In this document: positions 41,982 to 51,240 of the stretch, piece after piece
How the letters are laid out: the number at the start of each line of letters is the position of its first letter
Position numbering within the stretch: the first letter of the stretch is position 1
Assembly (NCBI GenBank): GCA_017561205.1
Contig: JAFZDL010000025.1
Coordinates: 62,001 to 126,000 of the forward strand
Source: Oscillospiraceae bacterium
GTDB taxonomy: Bacteria > Bacillota > Clostridia > Oscillospirales > Oscillospiraceae
Direction: 5' to 3'
DNA length: 64,000 bases
Notes under the pieces: model-generated
What the model saw: the letters and a program-made list of their open reading frames with translations, nothing else
What the model was told of the DNA's origin: nothing
The model's database searches: none
Translations under genes and position numbers: made by a program

Positions 41982-42914
41982 TTAATCGTCAACCAAGACC
42001 TTGTTGATTACCTTATTGACAATCAGCATAACCATCAGAAGGACAGTACTGATTGCGCAAGCATAACCCAACTCGTACCGAGCTCCACCATAGTCATCAA
42101 TATGGTTGATGATGGTATGGGTTGCATAGTCTGTGGAGGGGTTACCACAAAGGGCTGCAGGCACACCGCCAACTGCAAAGGAGCTGGAAATCTGCATAAC
42201 TGCACCGAACAAAAGCTGAGGCTTCATCTGGGGCAGAGTCAAGTACCAAATCTCCTGGAAACGGTTGTGAACACCGTCAATAGCGCCGGCTTCATACAAC
42301 GTAGTATCAACAGTCTTAAAGCCAGCCAGGAAGGACAGGAAGCTGGTACCCAAGCTCAACCACAACTGAACAATGATAACACAAGTCAACATATAGTCGG
42401 TGTTACTCAGCCACAAAATAGGTGCATCGATAATGCCTAAATCCAGCAGCACGCCGTTCAAGACACCGTAACGGTCACCGCTGAGGATGAAGGTCCAAAT
42501 GAAGAAAACACCACCGCTAATAGAAGGTGCATAGAAGATCAGGGTCATAAATGCACGAATCCGGCGAGGCAGTTCGTTGATGAACCAAGCGAAGACAAAA
42601 CATGCCATATAGCCAACAGGGCCAGTGATCAATGCCATGATCAAGGTATTCTTAACCGCAATGATGAACACATCATCATTCAAGAACAGTGTCTTGTAAT
42701 TGTCAAAACCAACCCAGTTGGGGGTCTGCAACAAATTAAAATCAGTAAAACTTAGCGTAATTGCCGCGACAACAGGTATAACTGTAAAAATAAAGAAGGC
42801 AATCAAGAACGGCGCAATCATAAAATAGCTGGAGCGCTCAGCACGCATATGCTTAAGCGTGTGCTTCATTTTATATGATGCCGTTAACCTTTCAGGTTTC
42901 TTTGAACGACTCAT
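41982..42914 (-). CDS. Carbohydrate ABC permease, LacF/MalF type
   Basis: 310 residues, six membrane helices, with the EAA-like loop LYEAGAIDGVHNRFQEIWYLTLPQMKPQL. It lies 24 bp after the long binding-protein gene, its probable partner. Confidence 0.9.
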   Translation of the reverse strand: MSRSKKPERLTASYKMKHTLKHMRAERSSYFMIAPFLIAFFIFTVIPVVAAITLSFTDFNLLQTPNWVGFDNYKTLFLNDDVFIIAVKNTLIMALITGPVGYMACFVFAWFINELPRRIRAFMTLIFYAPSISGGVFFIWTFILSGDRYGVLNGVLLDLGIIDAPILWLSNTDYMLTCVIIVQLWLSLGTSFLSFLAGFKTVDTTLYEAGAIDGVHNRFQEIWYLTLPQMKPQLLFGAVMQISSSFAVGGVPAALCGNPSTDYATHTIINHIDDYGGARYELGYACAISTVLLMVMLIVNKVINKVLVDD

Positions 42915-42938
42915 TACTTTCTATCCTTTCAAAATAGT

Positions 42939-45803
42939 TTAGTTATTCAAATTAAATTCATTTCTCTTTCTGAGAATCTCATCATTGATCTTGATTGTCC
43001 ACTCTGTCATAAGCTCACGAGCATTTGCGCCTTGGTTAATTACGCCGAGGGTAGAGTTGTTGACGCCTCTGGTTACATAGTAGTTACCAGGAACAATGGG
43101 AATGAAGTGCAGATTCTTGAACTGGGTTTTCAAAATGTTCAGTTCCTTCTGGGTCCAGCCAATGTTCTCCAGCGTGAACAGGTTTGCAGTAGTATATCTG
43201 CCGGAAATGCCCAAACATGCTTCCAGATCATTTGCGTAACGGGTCTGGACCTCATGGCTGGACCACCATTTAATGAGCTCCCAGGCAGCATCCTTGTTTT
43301 TGCAATCCTTCAGCATAATAGCGCCAACACCGGTGTTATCCATTTGGGTGCGGTTGATGGTGCCATCCTCCCGAAGTGTACCGGGCATGGGAACCATCTG
43401 CCACAGGCCGGAGATTTCAGGAGCTGTATACTTCAGGCTAACATACGTACTATAGTCGGCAAGGCCGATAGGCATTTCACCGGTTCTGAATCGGTTAGCG
43501 AAATCATAAGAAACAGGGAAACCATACTTGGTAAAGAACTCAGCGTGCTGGATCATTGCCTCAATGGCGACATCCTGATCGAACAGGACCTTGGTAGGTG
43601 TGCCCTTTTCGTCATATTCGAAGTAGTCGCCGCCCTTCTGGTACAGCAGGTTAGCAAAGGAAGGCGCTGCGCCCAGAGTCATATTGTAACGCTGCAGCAC
43701 CTGGGCCACATCGTACATATCTTCCCAAGTCTGAGGAATCTTCAGACCCATATTTTCAAAGATATCTGTTCTGACGAACATAACGGTACAGCCGTTGGTG
43801 CTGGGCACACCGTAGTACTTGCCCTCCATCCGGAAGGGAATTTCAGAGCCCTCTACATATTGGTCAAGAAGCTCGTCAAAACCTTCATATTGAGACAGGT
43901 CCACAACCGCGCCACGCAAGCCCAGGTTCACAACGGTATCGGAGCCAACACCCAACATAACATCAGGACCGGTGCCCGCGGCAAGGGCATTGATCAAAGA
44001 GCCCTGCGCCAATTCCAGGTTAATATGGATACCTTTCTCAGCGGTAAAGTCAGTTGCGATATTCTTCAAAATTTCGAACTGGTCAATACCGGTGCTGATC
44101 CATACGCGAAGGGTTTCTTCGCTCTCTTCTTTTCTAGCGTCGGTAGCGTTAAAGGACGCAAAGAAACTCTTAACCTGATAAACTGTCCACTGCCAAACGT
44201 TCATAGTGGCCTTGGGCATTTTTTTATCTGCGGAAAGCAGGGCAAAGTAATCAATATCCAACGCCTGCTCCTTATAGGTAGTCAGCTTTGCAGACAGACC
44301 GTTGATGTCGTTCTTCAGCTTAGTAAGCTTGCCCTTACCCAGCTGCTCAACATCCTTAGCATAGCTCTGCAGGTTAAACGCAACATCTTCGAAGTAAGCG
44401 CTCTCAGAGCCCTTGGCACCAACTGTTGTCATCAACAGCTCGGCCTCTTCTTCCATCAGCTTCGCATTGACCAGCAGTTCATCTGCCAAAGTAGGCAACT
44501 GCTTAGCAATGTCGTAGTCGCGGTATTTATCGGGGTCAGCGCCAGTGATCATAACCACGTTCAGATACAGTCTGTTCAGATCTGCAATAACCGTGGACAG
44601 CACACTCATAGTAGCGGTCATGTCGCCGATGACGTTTTCCATTGTGATTTTGTGGGGACCCTTTTCCAAGTAAATACTGTAGCTGCTGTTCTCATCACCA
44701 AGAACTTTATTCTTCCATCCACTGGAGTACTCAAAGCGAACAGCATTTAATTCTGCGAAAGGAACCTCTCCATCTATGTAGATTTTACGGGAGCTGAACA
44801 GACCATCCAAATAACCCTGACGGTACTTCAGACCCAGATTATAGAAACCGGTCTCCGGAACATCAATTTCCCAAGTGATCCACTGGCCGGGAGTCTTCCA
44901 CTGGCTACCGCCGCCGTAGTTGATCCACACATTATCATAGGAGAAAGGAATGGTCAAAGAGCTGGACTTGTCAGCATCAGGCCACAGCTGAGAGCTGGAC
45001 TGACGATAATAGGTCTCTGCCTGGTACAATTCCAGCTTGTTAACAGTGTCCTTGGCGCCCTCATTCTTCCAGCTTTCCAAATAGTCCTTGTAAGAAACTG
45101 CAACAGGCTCTTGCTTCAGAGTAAGGCCAAACAGACGCAGCGGCGTACCGTCGAAGCACAAAGACAGTTCGTGCTCACCCTGCTCCAGATAGAAGTACAG
45201 CGTACCGTACACGCCGGTCTGATCGCACAAGAACTGAGTTCTGCGCTCGGGAGTCTGTGTAGCCTGAGGCCGCAGATGGTCACCGGTATTCTCATCCGGG
45301 ACGATAGGACCATTGGTATATACACGACTCAGAACGCAGCTGTTGGCTTCCGTAAAGGGAGCCTTACCATCCACATTGAAAGAGAATAAGTACTGAATGC
45401 CCTTGTTGTCATTGACAGGAATGTAATCCAGCTCAACAGCATACAGGCCGGTGGTAGGCACATCGGCCTTGAAGACGATCTGTTCGCCCACAGCTACGAT
45501 ATCAAGCGAACCATCCTCAATAATCTTCGTTCCGGAAGCATCGCCGTACTCAGAAGCGATCACAGTATGCTCTGCAATATTTACAGAGATCTCCTGCGTA
45601 GGATGGGCAGCATCCTGATACTTCTCCTTATAGTAATAATAGGTGTTCTCACCATTCAGGTTGTCCTTATTGTAAATCCAGTCACCATCACTATTCTGAC
45701 CGCCGCTTGTTTCAGGTGTATCTGCATACACCAAACCAACGGAGGATGCGAACAGACTGATGATAAGCAATACGACAACACATTTTCTCATCTTGTGCAA
45801 CAT
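42939..45803 (-). CDS. Very long solute-binding protein with N-terminal carbohydrate-binding-like domains
   Basis: 954 residues, more than double the usual 430. Signal peptide at 1-27 (VVLLIISLFASSVGLVYA, no lipobox). Two beta-sandwich, CBM6/35-like segments follow (about 60-235 with GLYAVELDYIPVNDNKG, and 240-420 with PGQWITWEIDVPETGFYNLGLKYRQG). A helical linker spans about 430-545. A family 1 solute-binding domain starts near 565 (LRVWISTGIDQFEILKNIATDFTAEKGI, GTGPDVMLGVGSDTVVNLGLRG). With no lipid anchor, attachment may depend on the sugar-binding domains or membrane partners. First gene of the operon. Confidence 0.85.
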   Translation of the reverse strand: MLHKMRKCVVVLLIISLFASSVGLVYADTPETSGGQNSDGDWIYNKDNLNGENTYYYYKEKYQDAAHPTQEISVNIAEHTVIASEYGDASGTKIIEDGSLDIVAVGEQIVFKADVPTTGLYAVELDYIPVNDNKGIQYLFSFNVDGKAPFTEANSCVLSRVYTNGPIVPDENTGDHLRPQATQTPERRTQFLCDQTGVYGTLYFYLEQGEHELSLCFDGTPLRLFGLTLKQEPVAVSYKDYLESWKNEGAKDTVNKLELYQAETYYRQSSSQLWPDADKSSSLTIPFSYDNVWINYGGGSQWKTPGQWITWEIDVPETGFYNLGLKYRQGYLDGLFSSRKIYIDGEVPFAELNAVRFEYSSGWKNKVLGDENSSYSIYLEKGPHKITMENVIGDMTATMSVLSTVIADLNRLYLNVVMITGADPDKYRDYDIAKQLPTLADELLVNAKLMEEEAELLMTTVGAKGSESAYFEDVAFNLQSYAKDVEQLGKGKLTKLKNDINGLSAKLTTYKEQALDIDYFALLSADKKMPKATMNVWQWTVYQVKSFFASFNATDARKEESEETLRVWISTGIDQFEILKNIATDFTAEKGIHINLELAQGSLINALAAGTGPDVMLGVGSDTVVNLGLRGAVVDLSQYEGFDELLDQYVEGSEIPFRMEGKYYGVPSTNGCTVMFVRTDIFENMGLKIPQTWEDMYDVAQVLQRYNMTLGAAPSFANLLYQKGGDYFEYDEKGTPTKVLFDQDVAIEAMIQHAEFFTKYGFPVSYDFANRFRTGEMPIGLADYSTYVSLKYTAPEISGLWQMVPMPGTLREDGTINRTQMDNTGVGAIMLKDCKNKDAAWELIKWWSSHEVQTRYANDLEACLGISGRYTTANLFTLENIGWTQKELNILKTQFKNLHFIPIVPGNYYVTRGVNNSTLGVINQGANARELMTEWTIKINDEILRKRNEFNLNN

Positions 45804-45951
45804 TTGTTTTCCTCACTCCTAATTGTTTTTCTGCGCAAACGTATGACCCTTTTGCACACACAAACAGCAAAACGATTTCCCCGTGTATTTACCGGTATAT
45901 CGCTCCAGCTGTACAAGAGGGCATACTAACAGGCAGTATATAGCCTTATAG

Positions 45952-45980
45952 ATTATAGTACAAAACTTTTGAAAAAGCAA
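45952..45980 (-). promoter_or_regulatory. Promoter of the eight-gene sugar-import operon
   Basis: TTGCTT (45975-45980), 17 nt, TATAAT (45952-45957). The -35 is formed by the stem and U tract of the upstream terminator. The leader is long, about 140 nt, with no recognised riboswitch. Confidence 0.65.
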
Positions 45981-46000
45981 GGGAGGCTCTTGCTCTTTTT
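45972..46000 (-). terminator. Terminator of marR-ABC exporter unit
   Basis: Short stem AGCAAG / CTTGCT flanked by A and T runs, giving CTTGCTTTTTC on the minus strand, 66 nt past the exporter stop. Confidence 0.55.
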
Positions 46001-46066
46001 GAACTTTTTTTCCTACGCACCACAGATATTCCATCGTCATATTGCACAATTTTTAGTTTTGCTATT

Positions 46067-48052
46067 TTATTCGACCATTTTCTCTGGACGCACAGGTCTG
46101 TTTCCTCCCCTGCCGGGCATCATATCAGGCTGCTGAGCATTGTCCTTTTCGCTTATATAACGCTTGGATTGCGTAGTAAAGAGTTCTGCATATTTACCAC
46201 CCTGTGCCATCAATGCTGTGTGGCTACCTTTCTCAATCAAACAGCCATTTTCAATCACCAAAATTTGATCTGCAATAGTAGCACTGGAAAGCCGGTGCGA
46301 CACAAATACAGTCGTCTTATTATTACGCAGACGATCAAACTGATTGAAAATCTCCTGCTCAGCCATCGGATCCAAAGATGCGGTCGGCTCGTCCAGGATG
46401 ATAATGTCAGAATCCGCGTAGAAAGCTCTGGCAATAGCAAGCTTCTGCCACTGGCCGATGGACAGTTCCAGGCCATTGTTCTCGAAATAACGCATCAAAG
46501 GAGTATTATAGCCATCAGGCAGTTTGTCAATATAATCACTGGCGGTACTTTGTTTTGCGGCCGCTATTACCTCATTGTCTGTGCCTTCCCTATGAATATC
46601 TCCCAAGCAGATATTCTCCCGCACAGTAACAGCATATTTACCAAAGTCCTGGAAAATAATTCCAAAGGTGCTGTACAGACTCTTCAAATCATAGGAACGC
46701 AGATCCTTCCCGTCCAGAAGGATTTGTCCTGCGGTAGGATCGTACAACCGGGTCAGCAATTTGATAAGTGTAGTTTTACCTGCGCCGTTCAAGCCTACCA
46801 ACGCAAGAGTTTCACCCGGGTGAATGGTGAAGCTGACATTCTTCAGCACATCCCGCTTGGTGCCGGGATAGCGAAAACTCACATTTACGAACTCGATAGT
46901 GTGCTCAGTATTTTTCGCGGCCGCTTCACCCGGTAGGCTCAAGGGCACAATGTTCTGCTTTTCTTCCATAAATGCAATAAGGTTATCGATAAACAGCGTA
47001 CCCTCATAAATTGTACCGGTAGCAGAAATCAAGGAACTGATACATGTCGCAATCGATGCAATCGCGCCGGTATACAGCGTATAGTCGCCGATTTGGATTT
47101 GCCCGGTAAACACCTGCTTCGCAATGATGACATAGAAGATCAAATTGGTCACACCGGTTACCACAGAAAACAGAACATGCCAAATGCTTTCTCCTATAAT
47201 CAGCTTTCTCATGCCCTTATAATAGGTTTTGAACGCCACAAAAAAGCGGCCAATAAAGGTATCTGCCAAATCATACAAACGAACTTCCTTCACCAGATCC
47301 TTATCCACCAGAACATTGGAGAAATAGTTCATTTGGCGCCGTTCCTTGGAACTGAAGCGCATATACTTAAAATTCTTCTTGCGATAAACGAAGTTTACCA
47401 CAGCAGACGGCACAGACACCAAGATTACCACAAAGGTAATCCAGGACAGACCGGGCGCAGAAAGCAGCACGATCAAAAAGCTCACCAGCTCAATAACGGA
47501 GCTGACAACGCCAAAGGTTTGGGTGAGAATGTGCAAGGGACGATGTCCCGCCTCCCGGTTGGCATTTTCCATTTTTTCGTAGAAACCGGGGTTATCAAAG
47601 GAAGCCAGATCCACTTCCTTAGACTTCTCCATGATCTGAGATTTTACCTGCATAACCACTTTTTCACCGGCTATGCGATTAATTGCATTGCTGATATTAT
47701 TAACCACCAAAATCAGCAACCTGTACGCAAACAACGCAATCAGCAGATAAAGTATTCCCGACTCCCAAAATTCACTTTCCGGGAGATGGCCTGCTTTGAT
47801 AACATCTTGCAGGGCATTGAGAATGTTCTTGGAGATCAAAGAACCGATTACCGGCGTAACACCCTTAAAGAGCGCTACAAAAGACAAAATAACCGGAATC
47901 CACCAACTGGTCTTCCACACCAATTTGATGATGTAAAAAAATCTCGTAAAGAAACCGCCAAACACCTCAGATAAGTAGCGAGGTAAATCCTTTAAGGACT
48001 TGGGTGGCGTAGGGCGTTTGTACTCCATATGCATAGGTTTTCCGGGCATCAT
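46067..48052 (-). CDS. ABC exporter, fused permease-ATPase
   Basis: 661 residues from ATG 48050-48052, 1 nt after the marR stop. Six membrane helices (about 35-330) precede the ATPase domain: Walker [15 protein letters not shown], a variant signature [15 protein letters not shown], Walker [14 protein letters not shown] and the switch histidine in VFVSHRL. The signature has Ile where Gly is usual (LSGGQ). The C-terminus is Met/Pro/Gly-rich. It acts as homo- or heterodimer; no second exporter gene is adjacent. Substrate is unknown; control by MarR suggests drugs or a peptide. Confidence 0.9.
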   Translation of the reverse strand: MMPGKPMHMEYKRPTPPKSLKDLPRYLSEVFGGFFTRFFYIIKLVWKTSWWIPVILSFVALFKGVTPVIGSLISKNILNALQDVIKAGHLPESEFWESGILYLLIALFAYRLLILVVNNISNAINRIAGEKVVMQVKSQIMEKSKEVDLASFDNPGFYEKMENANREAGHRPLHILTQTFGVVSSVIELVSFLIVLLSAPGLSWITFVVILVSVPSAVVNFVYRKKNFKYMRFSSKERRQMNYFSNVLVDKDLVKEVRLYDLADTFIGRFFVAFKTYYKGMRKLIIGESIWHVLFSVVTGVTNLIFYVIIAKQVFTGQIQIGDYTLYTGAIASIATCISSLISATGTIYEGTLFIDNLIAFMEEKQNIVPLSLPGEAAAKNTEHTIEFVNVSFRYPGTKRDVLKNVSFTIHPGETLALVGLNGAGKTTLIKLLTRLYDPTAGQILLDGKDLRSYDLKSLYSTFGIIFQDFGKYAVTVRENICLGDIHREGTDNEVIAAAKQSTASDYIDKLPDGYNTPLMRYFENNGLELSIGQWQKLAIARAFYADSDIIILDEPTASLDPMAEQEIFNQFDRLRNNKTTVFVSHRLSSATIADQILVIENGCLIEKGSHTALMAQGGKYAELFTTQSKRYISEKDNAQQPDMMPGRGGNRPVRPEKMVE

Positions 48053-48053
48053 A

Positions 48054-48494
48054 TTAACATTCCTCCTTCTTCTCCTGCAACGCATCAGCTACCTTATTCA
48101 GCAGCTTCAACAGGGTTTCTTTTTCAGAATCCGTTAGGGGTTCAAAGATTCTCCGGGCATTCTCAATCCGCTCATTGCGAAGATCTATCTGCCGCTTTCT
48201 TCCCTCTTGGGTAATATAGATAAGACTGCTGCGCTTATCTTGTTCGTTGGCTCGTTTTTCGATCAATCCCTGACCCACCATACTGGAAATGGCCTCAGAC
48301 GCAGACTGGGGACGTATATTCAACAATTCTGCAATCTCCCGCTGGCTTAGCCCGTCGTTTTTGGAAAGGACATCCAAAATGCGGCCATATCCCCAAAACC
48401 TGGGCTTGTCTGAGTTTGGTGCTTGATGCTGTCTGCGCCGTCCGCCGGAAGCGATGCGAACAACGCATTTCATGATTTCATGTTCTAATTCCAC
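48054..48494 (-). CDS. MarR-family repressor
   Basis: 146 residues, GTG start with AGGAGG 7 nt upstream. The winged helix is GLSQREIAELLNIRPQSASEAISSMVGQGLIEKRANEQDKRSSLIYITQEG. It is the first gene of a two-gene unit with the exporter and probably represses it through the long inverted repeat over its promoter. Confidence 0.92.
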   Translation of the reverse strand: MELEHEIMKCVVRIASGGRRRQHQAPNSDKPRFWGYGRILDVLSKNDGLSQREIAELLNIRPQSASEAISSMVGQGLIEKRANEQDKRSSLIYITQEGRKRQIDLRNERIENARRIFEPLTDSEKETLLKLLNKVADALQEKKEEC

Positions 48495-48510
48495 AGAGAA
48501 TCCTCCTTAT

Positions 48511-48557
48511 ATAGTAAGGTACCTGTATATAATATCACAGGCACCTTACTATTGCAA
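48511..48557 (-). promoter_or_regulatory. marR promoter with 16-bp inverted-repeat operator
   Basis: TTGCAA (48552-48557), 17 nt, TATTAT (48529-48534). Inverted repeat ATAGTAAGGTaCCTGT (48511-48526) / ACAGGcACCTTACTAT (48537-48552), one mismatch, spans the spacer, the -10 and the start site: the expected layout of an autorepressor operator. Confidence 0.75.
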
Positions 48558-48573
48558 GAAATTTTCAGAAAAA

Positions 48574-48599
48574 AGAGATGATGCAACTGCATCATCTCT
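48574..48599 (-). terminator. Terminator of the YesL-like gene
   Basis: Perfect 12-bp stem AGAGATGATGCA / TGCATCATCTCT, then TTTTTCTG on the minus strand. Confidence 0.85.
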
Positions 48600-48606
48600 C
48601 CTAAAA

Positions 48607-49281
48607 TTATTCCTCTTCTGCCTCTGCTACTTCAATGACAGGCTTCTTCCCTGTTTCTGCCTCGATCATAGGATCAAACACCTTCACAAACATCTTGGAA
48701 CAAACAAACGCTACCAAGCCCGGATATACCAGAACCCAAATCGGTGCCGACAGCAAAAACATATCGGTCGCCCACAGAAGCAAAATCGCCGGTATGATGT
48801 TCACACCAAATACAAGCACGGTCATAGGGAGCTTGCGGGCTGCCAAAAAGATGGCATTAATTATCGTCTGCTTTACAGTGTTATAAAACTGCGCCTGTAA
48901 CGGGAATGTATAAAACACAGTACACAGCAGCCAGAGACCCAACGCAAAGAAGATGCCACAGCAAACAGTTCCGGCCGTGCCGGGCATACCCAATGCAACC
49001 ATATAGTCAAATGCCAAAACTATGCCCAGGATTATAAATATAAAGCTATAGGCAACACCCTGCTTAAAGTTTTCCTTAAAGCCTTTGAAAAAGCAAGATG
49101 TAATTTGTACTTCTTCTTTTCTCGCCAACTTCAGCGTCACATAGTAAAGGGCAGCTGTTGCAGGCCCAATCGTAAAAACAGGCAGGCAGCACACAAACCA
49201 CAAGAAGCTCAGGATAATAATATCCGCCACCTTGGACAGAAAAGAGAAAAAGGGATTATTCAAGTCAAACAGCTTGTTCAT
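48607..49281 (-). CDS. YesL/DUF624-like membrane protein
   Basis: 224 residues, five membrane helices, starting MNKLFDLNNPFFSFLSKVADIIILSFLWFVCCLPVFTIGPATAALYYV, the DUF624 opening. The tail after the last helix is acidic. Members often accompany sugar ABC systems, and such a locus lies just 3 kb away, but here the gene has its own promoter. Function unknown. Confidence 0.85.
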   Translation of the reverse strand: MNKLFDLNNPFFSFLSKVADIIILSFLWFVCCLPVFTIGPATAALYYVTLKLARKEEVQITSCFFKGFKENFKQGVAYSFIFIILGIVLAFDYMVALGMPGTAGTVCCGIFFALGLWLLCTVFYTFPLQAQFYNTVKQTIINAIFLAARKLPMTVLVFGVNIIPAILLLWATDMFLLSAPIWVLVYPGLVAFVCSKMFVKVFDPMIEAETGKKPVIEVAEAEEE

Positions 49282-49319
49282 TTCTACACTCCTGTAAACT
49301 GCAAATGATAACTATGGGT

Positions 49320-49348
49320 ATTGTACACCACAATTTTACAGAAATCAA
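49320..49348 (-). promoter_or_regulatory. Promoter of the YesL-like gene
   Basis: TTGATT (49343-49348), 17 nt, TACAAT (49320-49325). Confidence 0.6.
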
Positions 49349-49380
49349 CAACCAGTTTGTGAACAAATCCGAAACAAAAT

Positions 49381-49513
49381 AACCCGGTAGCTTCGACAGG
49401 ATTCCCTTGCAATCCTGGAAGCCCCCGGGTAATCTGTTATGCGGCGGACATTCTCCCCGAATGCGACACCGCCACCGTCGCTGCGGATTCTCCCACGCAG
49501 CGGCGGTTTTTTT
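49381..49513. ncRNA. Structured three-hairpin element in the sipL 3' region; orientation open
   Basis: Three consecutive hairpins: A 49381-49431 (AACCCGG and GCTTC and CAGGATT arms), B 49443-49473 (GGCGG/CCGCC with inner CATTC-TCCCC-GAATG), C 49475-49506 (CCGTCGCTGCG / CGCAGCGGCGG) followed by seven T. Read as plus, C is a strong terminator and all loops are C-rich (CCCTTGC, TCCCC, ATTCTCCC). Read as minus, A ends in TTATTTTGTTT and could terminate sipL, with GGA-bearing loops. No plus promoter was found. Confidence 0.4.
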
Positions 49514-49527
49514 GTAAAGCAGTGGGT

Positions 49528-51027
49528 TTAAGCGATGGGAATCAACAAGACGGCATCGCTGTCCGGCTCGCCTTGCAGGCTGTTGGCGCGCTGGATAGCC
49601 TCCACTGTAGAACCGCATTGCTTGGCAACATCCCATAATCTGCGTTTCCCAACTCTGCATAGAATCAGGCTCGGGCGATTGGGATTAGTCTTTTCCAACT
49701 CACCCATTTCTGCCCCTGTGATAACCGGAATCCCCTGCCCTGCGGTTGATACCGCATCCACATTGACCTCGGCTCGGAGACTCACATTCCCAGCACTGGG
49801 TATAGCCTGCGGCTTTCCTGCCGGTGTGATTCGGGTATCCACAACGCAATCTTCAGATACAGGCAGATCCCATTTACCTTCCCATGGTGCCGTAACGCCT
49901 TGCAGCGCTCCCTCCGGGTCGTAATAGAGCATTTGCATTTGTCCCGGCAGCACAAAGGAAATACCGCTCTGCGTTCGCTCCTGCTCCCCAAAACACGGGT
50001 AGAAAGTCGCATCCACGATCTGCTGAGCATTTGTCTGCACAGACTTCTCTGCCTGCACAGTCTGTGTTGTTTGATCCAAAACTGCAGGCAGTTCCAGTTC
50101 CTCCCGTGTAAGGGTCATTTCCCGACGGGGACTATACGCATCCTCGGCAACAGTTATATTCGTCCGATCCCATAGCAGGTACTGTCCCAAAAGGCCTGCT
50201 TTCAGCTGCAAATCTCCGTTTTCATCCAAGGAAATATCCAGACTGGTAACACACGGACGAATCGTAACCTCGGGTTCACCGTCGTACTCCCCGTCCAAGT
50301 CAGCGTATTGAGAAAAAGGCAGCTCATAATCCCAAGTGTACAGTCTGCAATCAGCTCCCCGGTACAGGATATGGACCATTCCAACACCCCGGAATACCAC
50401 TTTCCCGGCCATCACTTTTTTCTCAAGGATTTCCGGATGCAGGCTGTAATACATCAATTTTTCAATCTTGGGGCAATTAGCAGGCAAGTTTAACTGATCC
50501 TCCAGCAGGAACATCTTCTCTCCTGCCTCTTTGGGCAGCAGGACGGGATAGGACGCTGTCAGCACCGCCACATCCTCTGGCACATCTGCAGGAACTGCAA
50601 CCTGCGCCTGCGCCCCTTGCCAGGCCTCCCCCATTGTTTCCAAGTTTGCCCGCACCATTAGTTTCCTCGCAGATGTACTGCGGGCATCCACATTTTTCAG
50701 CAGGCAAGATGCCAGTATCTTGCCGTCATATCGGGTTTCCGGTAAATCCCATTTTACATTAAATGGCAACCAGGCCTCTACACTCTGTACGCAATCTCCT
50801 TCCTCAGGCATATAAAGCACCCAGGCCATCACGCCGCAGGAAAGGGACATCGTTCCACTTCCCCACTCTTTACTGCGTACAATTACCTGCCCCCAGGCGC
50901 CCAACACTCTACCTATATCCGGCATACCGTCCGGCAGGCGCACCTCGAGGGTCTGCTCCTGAGTACGCAACTGGTCTGTCAGCTTTTGCAAGTATGGAAC
51001 AGAAATTCTGTCAAACTGCATTTCCAA
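49528..51027 (-). CDS. sipL: SipL-like spore protein, DUF3794 repeats plus LysM
   Basis: 499 residues. Repeated SPOCS/DUF3794 segments (VRLPDGMPDIGRVLGAWGQVIV, LPANCPKIEKLMYYSLHPEILEKKVMAGKVVFRGVGMVHILYRG, and a third near 345-430) are followed by a C-terminal LysM-like domain, RVGKRRLWDVAKQCGSTVEAIQRAN (about 455-499). In Clostridium SipL binds SpoIVA through LysM and is needed for coat attachment. Expression under SigE is expected from the family, though no clear SigE promoter was found. Confidence 0.85.
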   Translation of the reverse strand: MEMQFDRISVPYLQKLTDQLRTQEQTLEVRLPDGMPDIGRVLGAWGQVIVRSKEWGSGTMSLSCGVMAWVLYMPEEGDCVQSVEAWLPFNVKWDLPETRYDGKILASCLLKNVDARSTSARKLMVRANLETMGEAWQGAQAQVAVPADVPEDVAVLTASYPVLLPKEAGEKMFLLEDQLNLPANCPKIEKLMYYSLHPEILEKKVMAGKVVFRGVGMVHILYRGADCRLYTWDYELPFSQYADLDGEYDGEPEVTIRPCVTSLDISLDENGDLQLKAGLLGQYLLWDRTNITVAEDAYSPRREMTLTREELELPAVLDQTTQTVQAEKSVQTNAQQIVDATFYPCFGEQERTQSGISFVLPGQMQMLYYDPEGALQGVTAPWEGKWDLPVSEDCVVDTRITPAGKPQAIPSAGNVSLRAEVNVDAVSTAGQGIPVITGAEMGELEKTNPNRPSLILCRVGKRRLWDVAKQCGSTVEAIQRANSLQGEPDSDAVLLIPIA

Positions 51028-51087
51028 TCACTCCTTATGGCTCTTCTGATACCAAAGCATATTCACCTGGGGACAGGTTTATGCCAA

Positions 51088-51237
51088 CTATTTTCTCCGG
51101 CATATGGCAAATCCCCATAAAACAGCAAGCAAACCCAGCAAACAACAGATTAAGCCACTCTCCAGCCAGGTACCAAACAGCAAACCAAATCCAAAAGCCA
51201 ACAGCGCGCAACCCAAAAGCTGATTGCGTCGGCACAT
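51088..51237 (-). CDS. 49-residue two-helix membrane protein before sipL
   Basis: ATG 51235-51237, with GGGGGTG 6 nt upstream, opens 49 codons: MCRRNQLLGCALLAFGFG, then LLFGTWLESG, then LICCLLGLLAVLWGFAICRRK. Two hydrophobic helices are flanked by Arg/Lys, typical of small spore-former membrane proteins. Its ribosome site lies in the 3' arm of the livF terminator. It is 60 bp before sipL, so cotranscription is likely. No function is recognised. Confidence 0.65.
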   Translation of the reverse strand: MCRRNQLLGCALLAFGFGLLFGTWLESGLICCLLGLLAVLWGFAICRRK

Positions 51238-51240
51238 AAA

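Noticed and set aside
43032..44750. 572-codon plus-strand frame
   Set aside because: Antisense to the long solute-binding protein, without ribosome site or recognisable domains.
49265..49660. 131-codon minus-strand frame across the sipL end and hairpin region
   Set aside because: Overlaps sipL in another frame, crosses strong hairpins and has no domain pattern.
51035..51235. 66-codon minus-strand frame next to the small membrane-protein gene
   Set aside because: The alternative frame from ATG 51237 has the ribosome site and a clean two-helix membrane pattern; the 66-codon frame does not.
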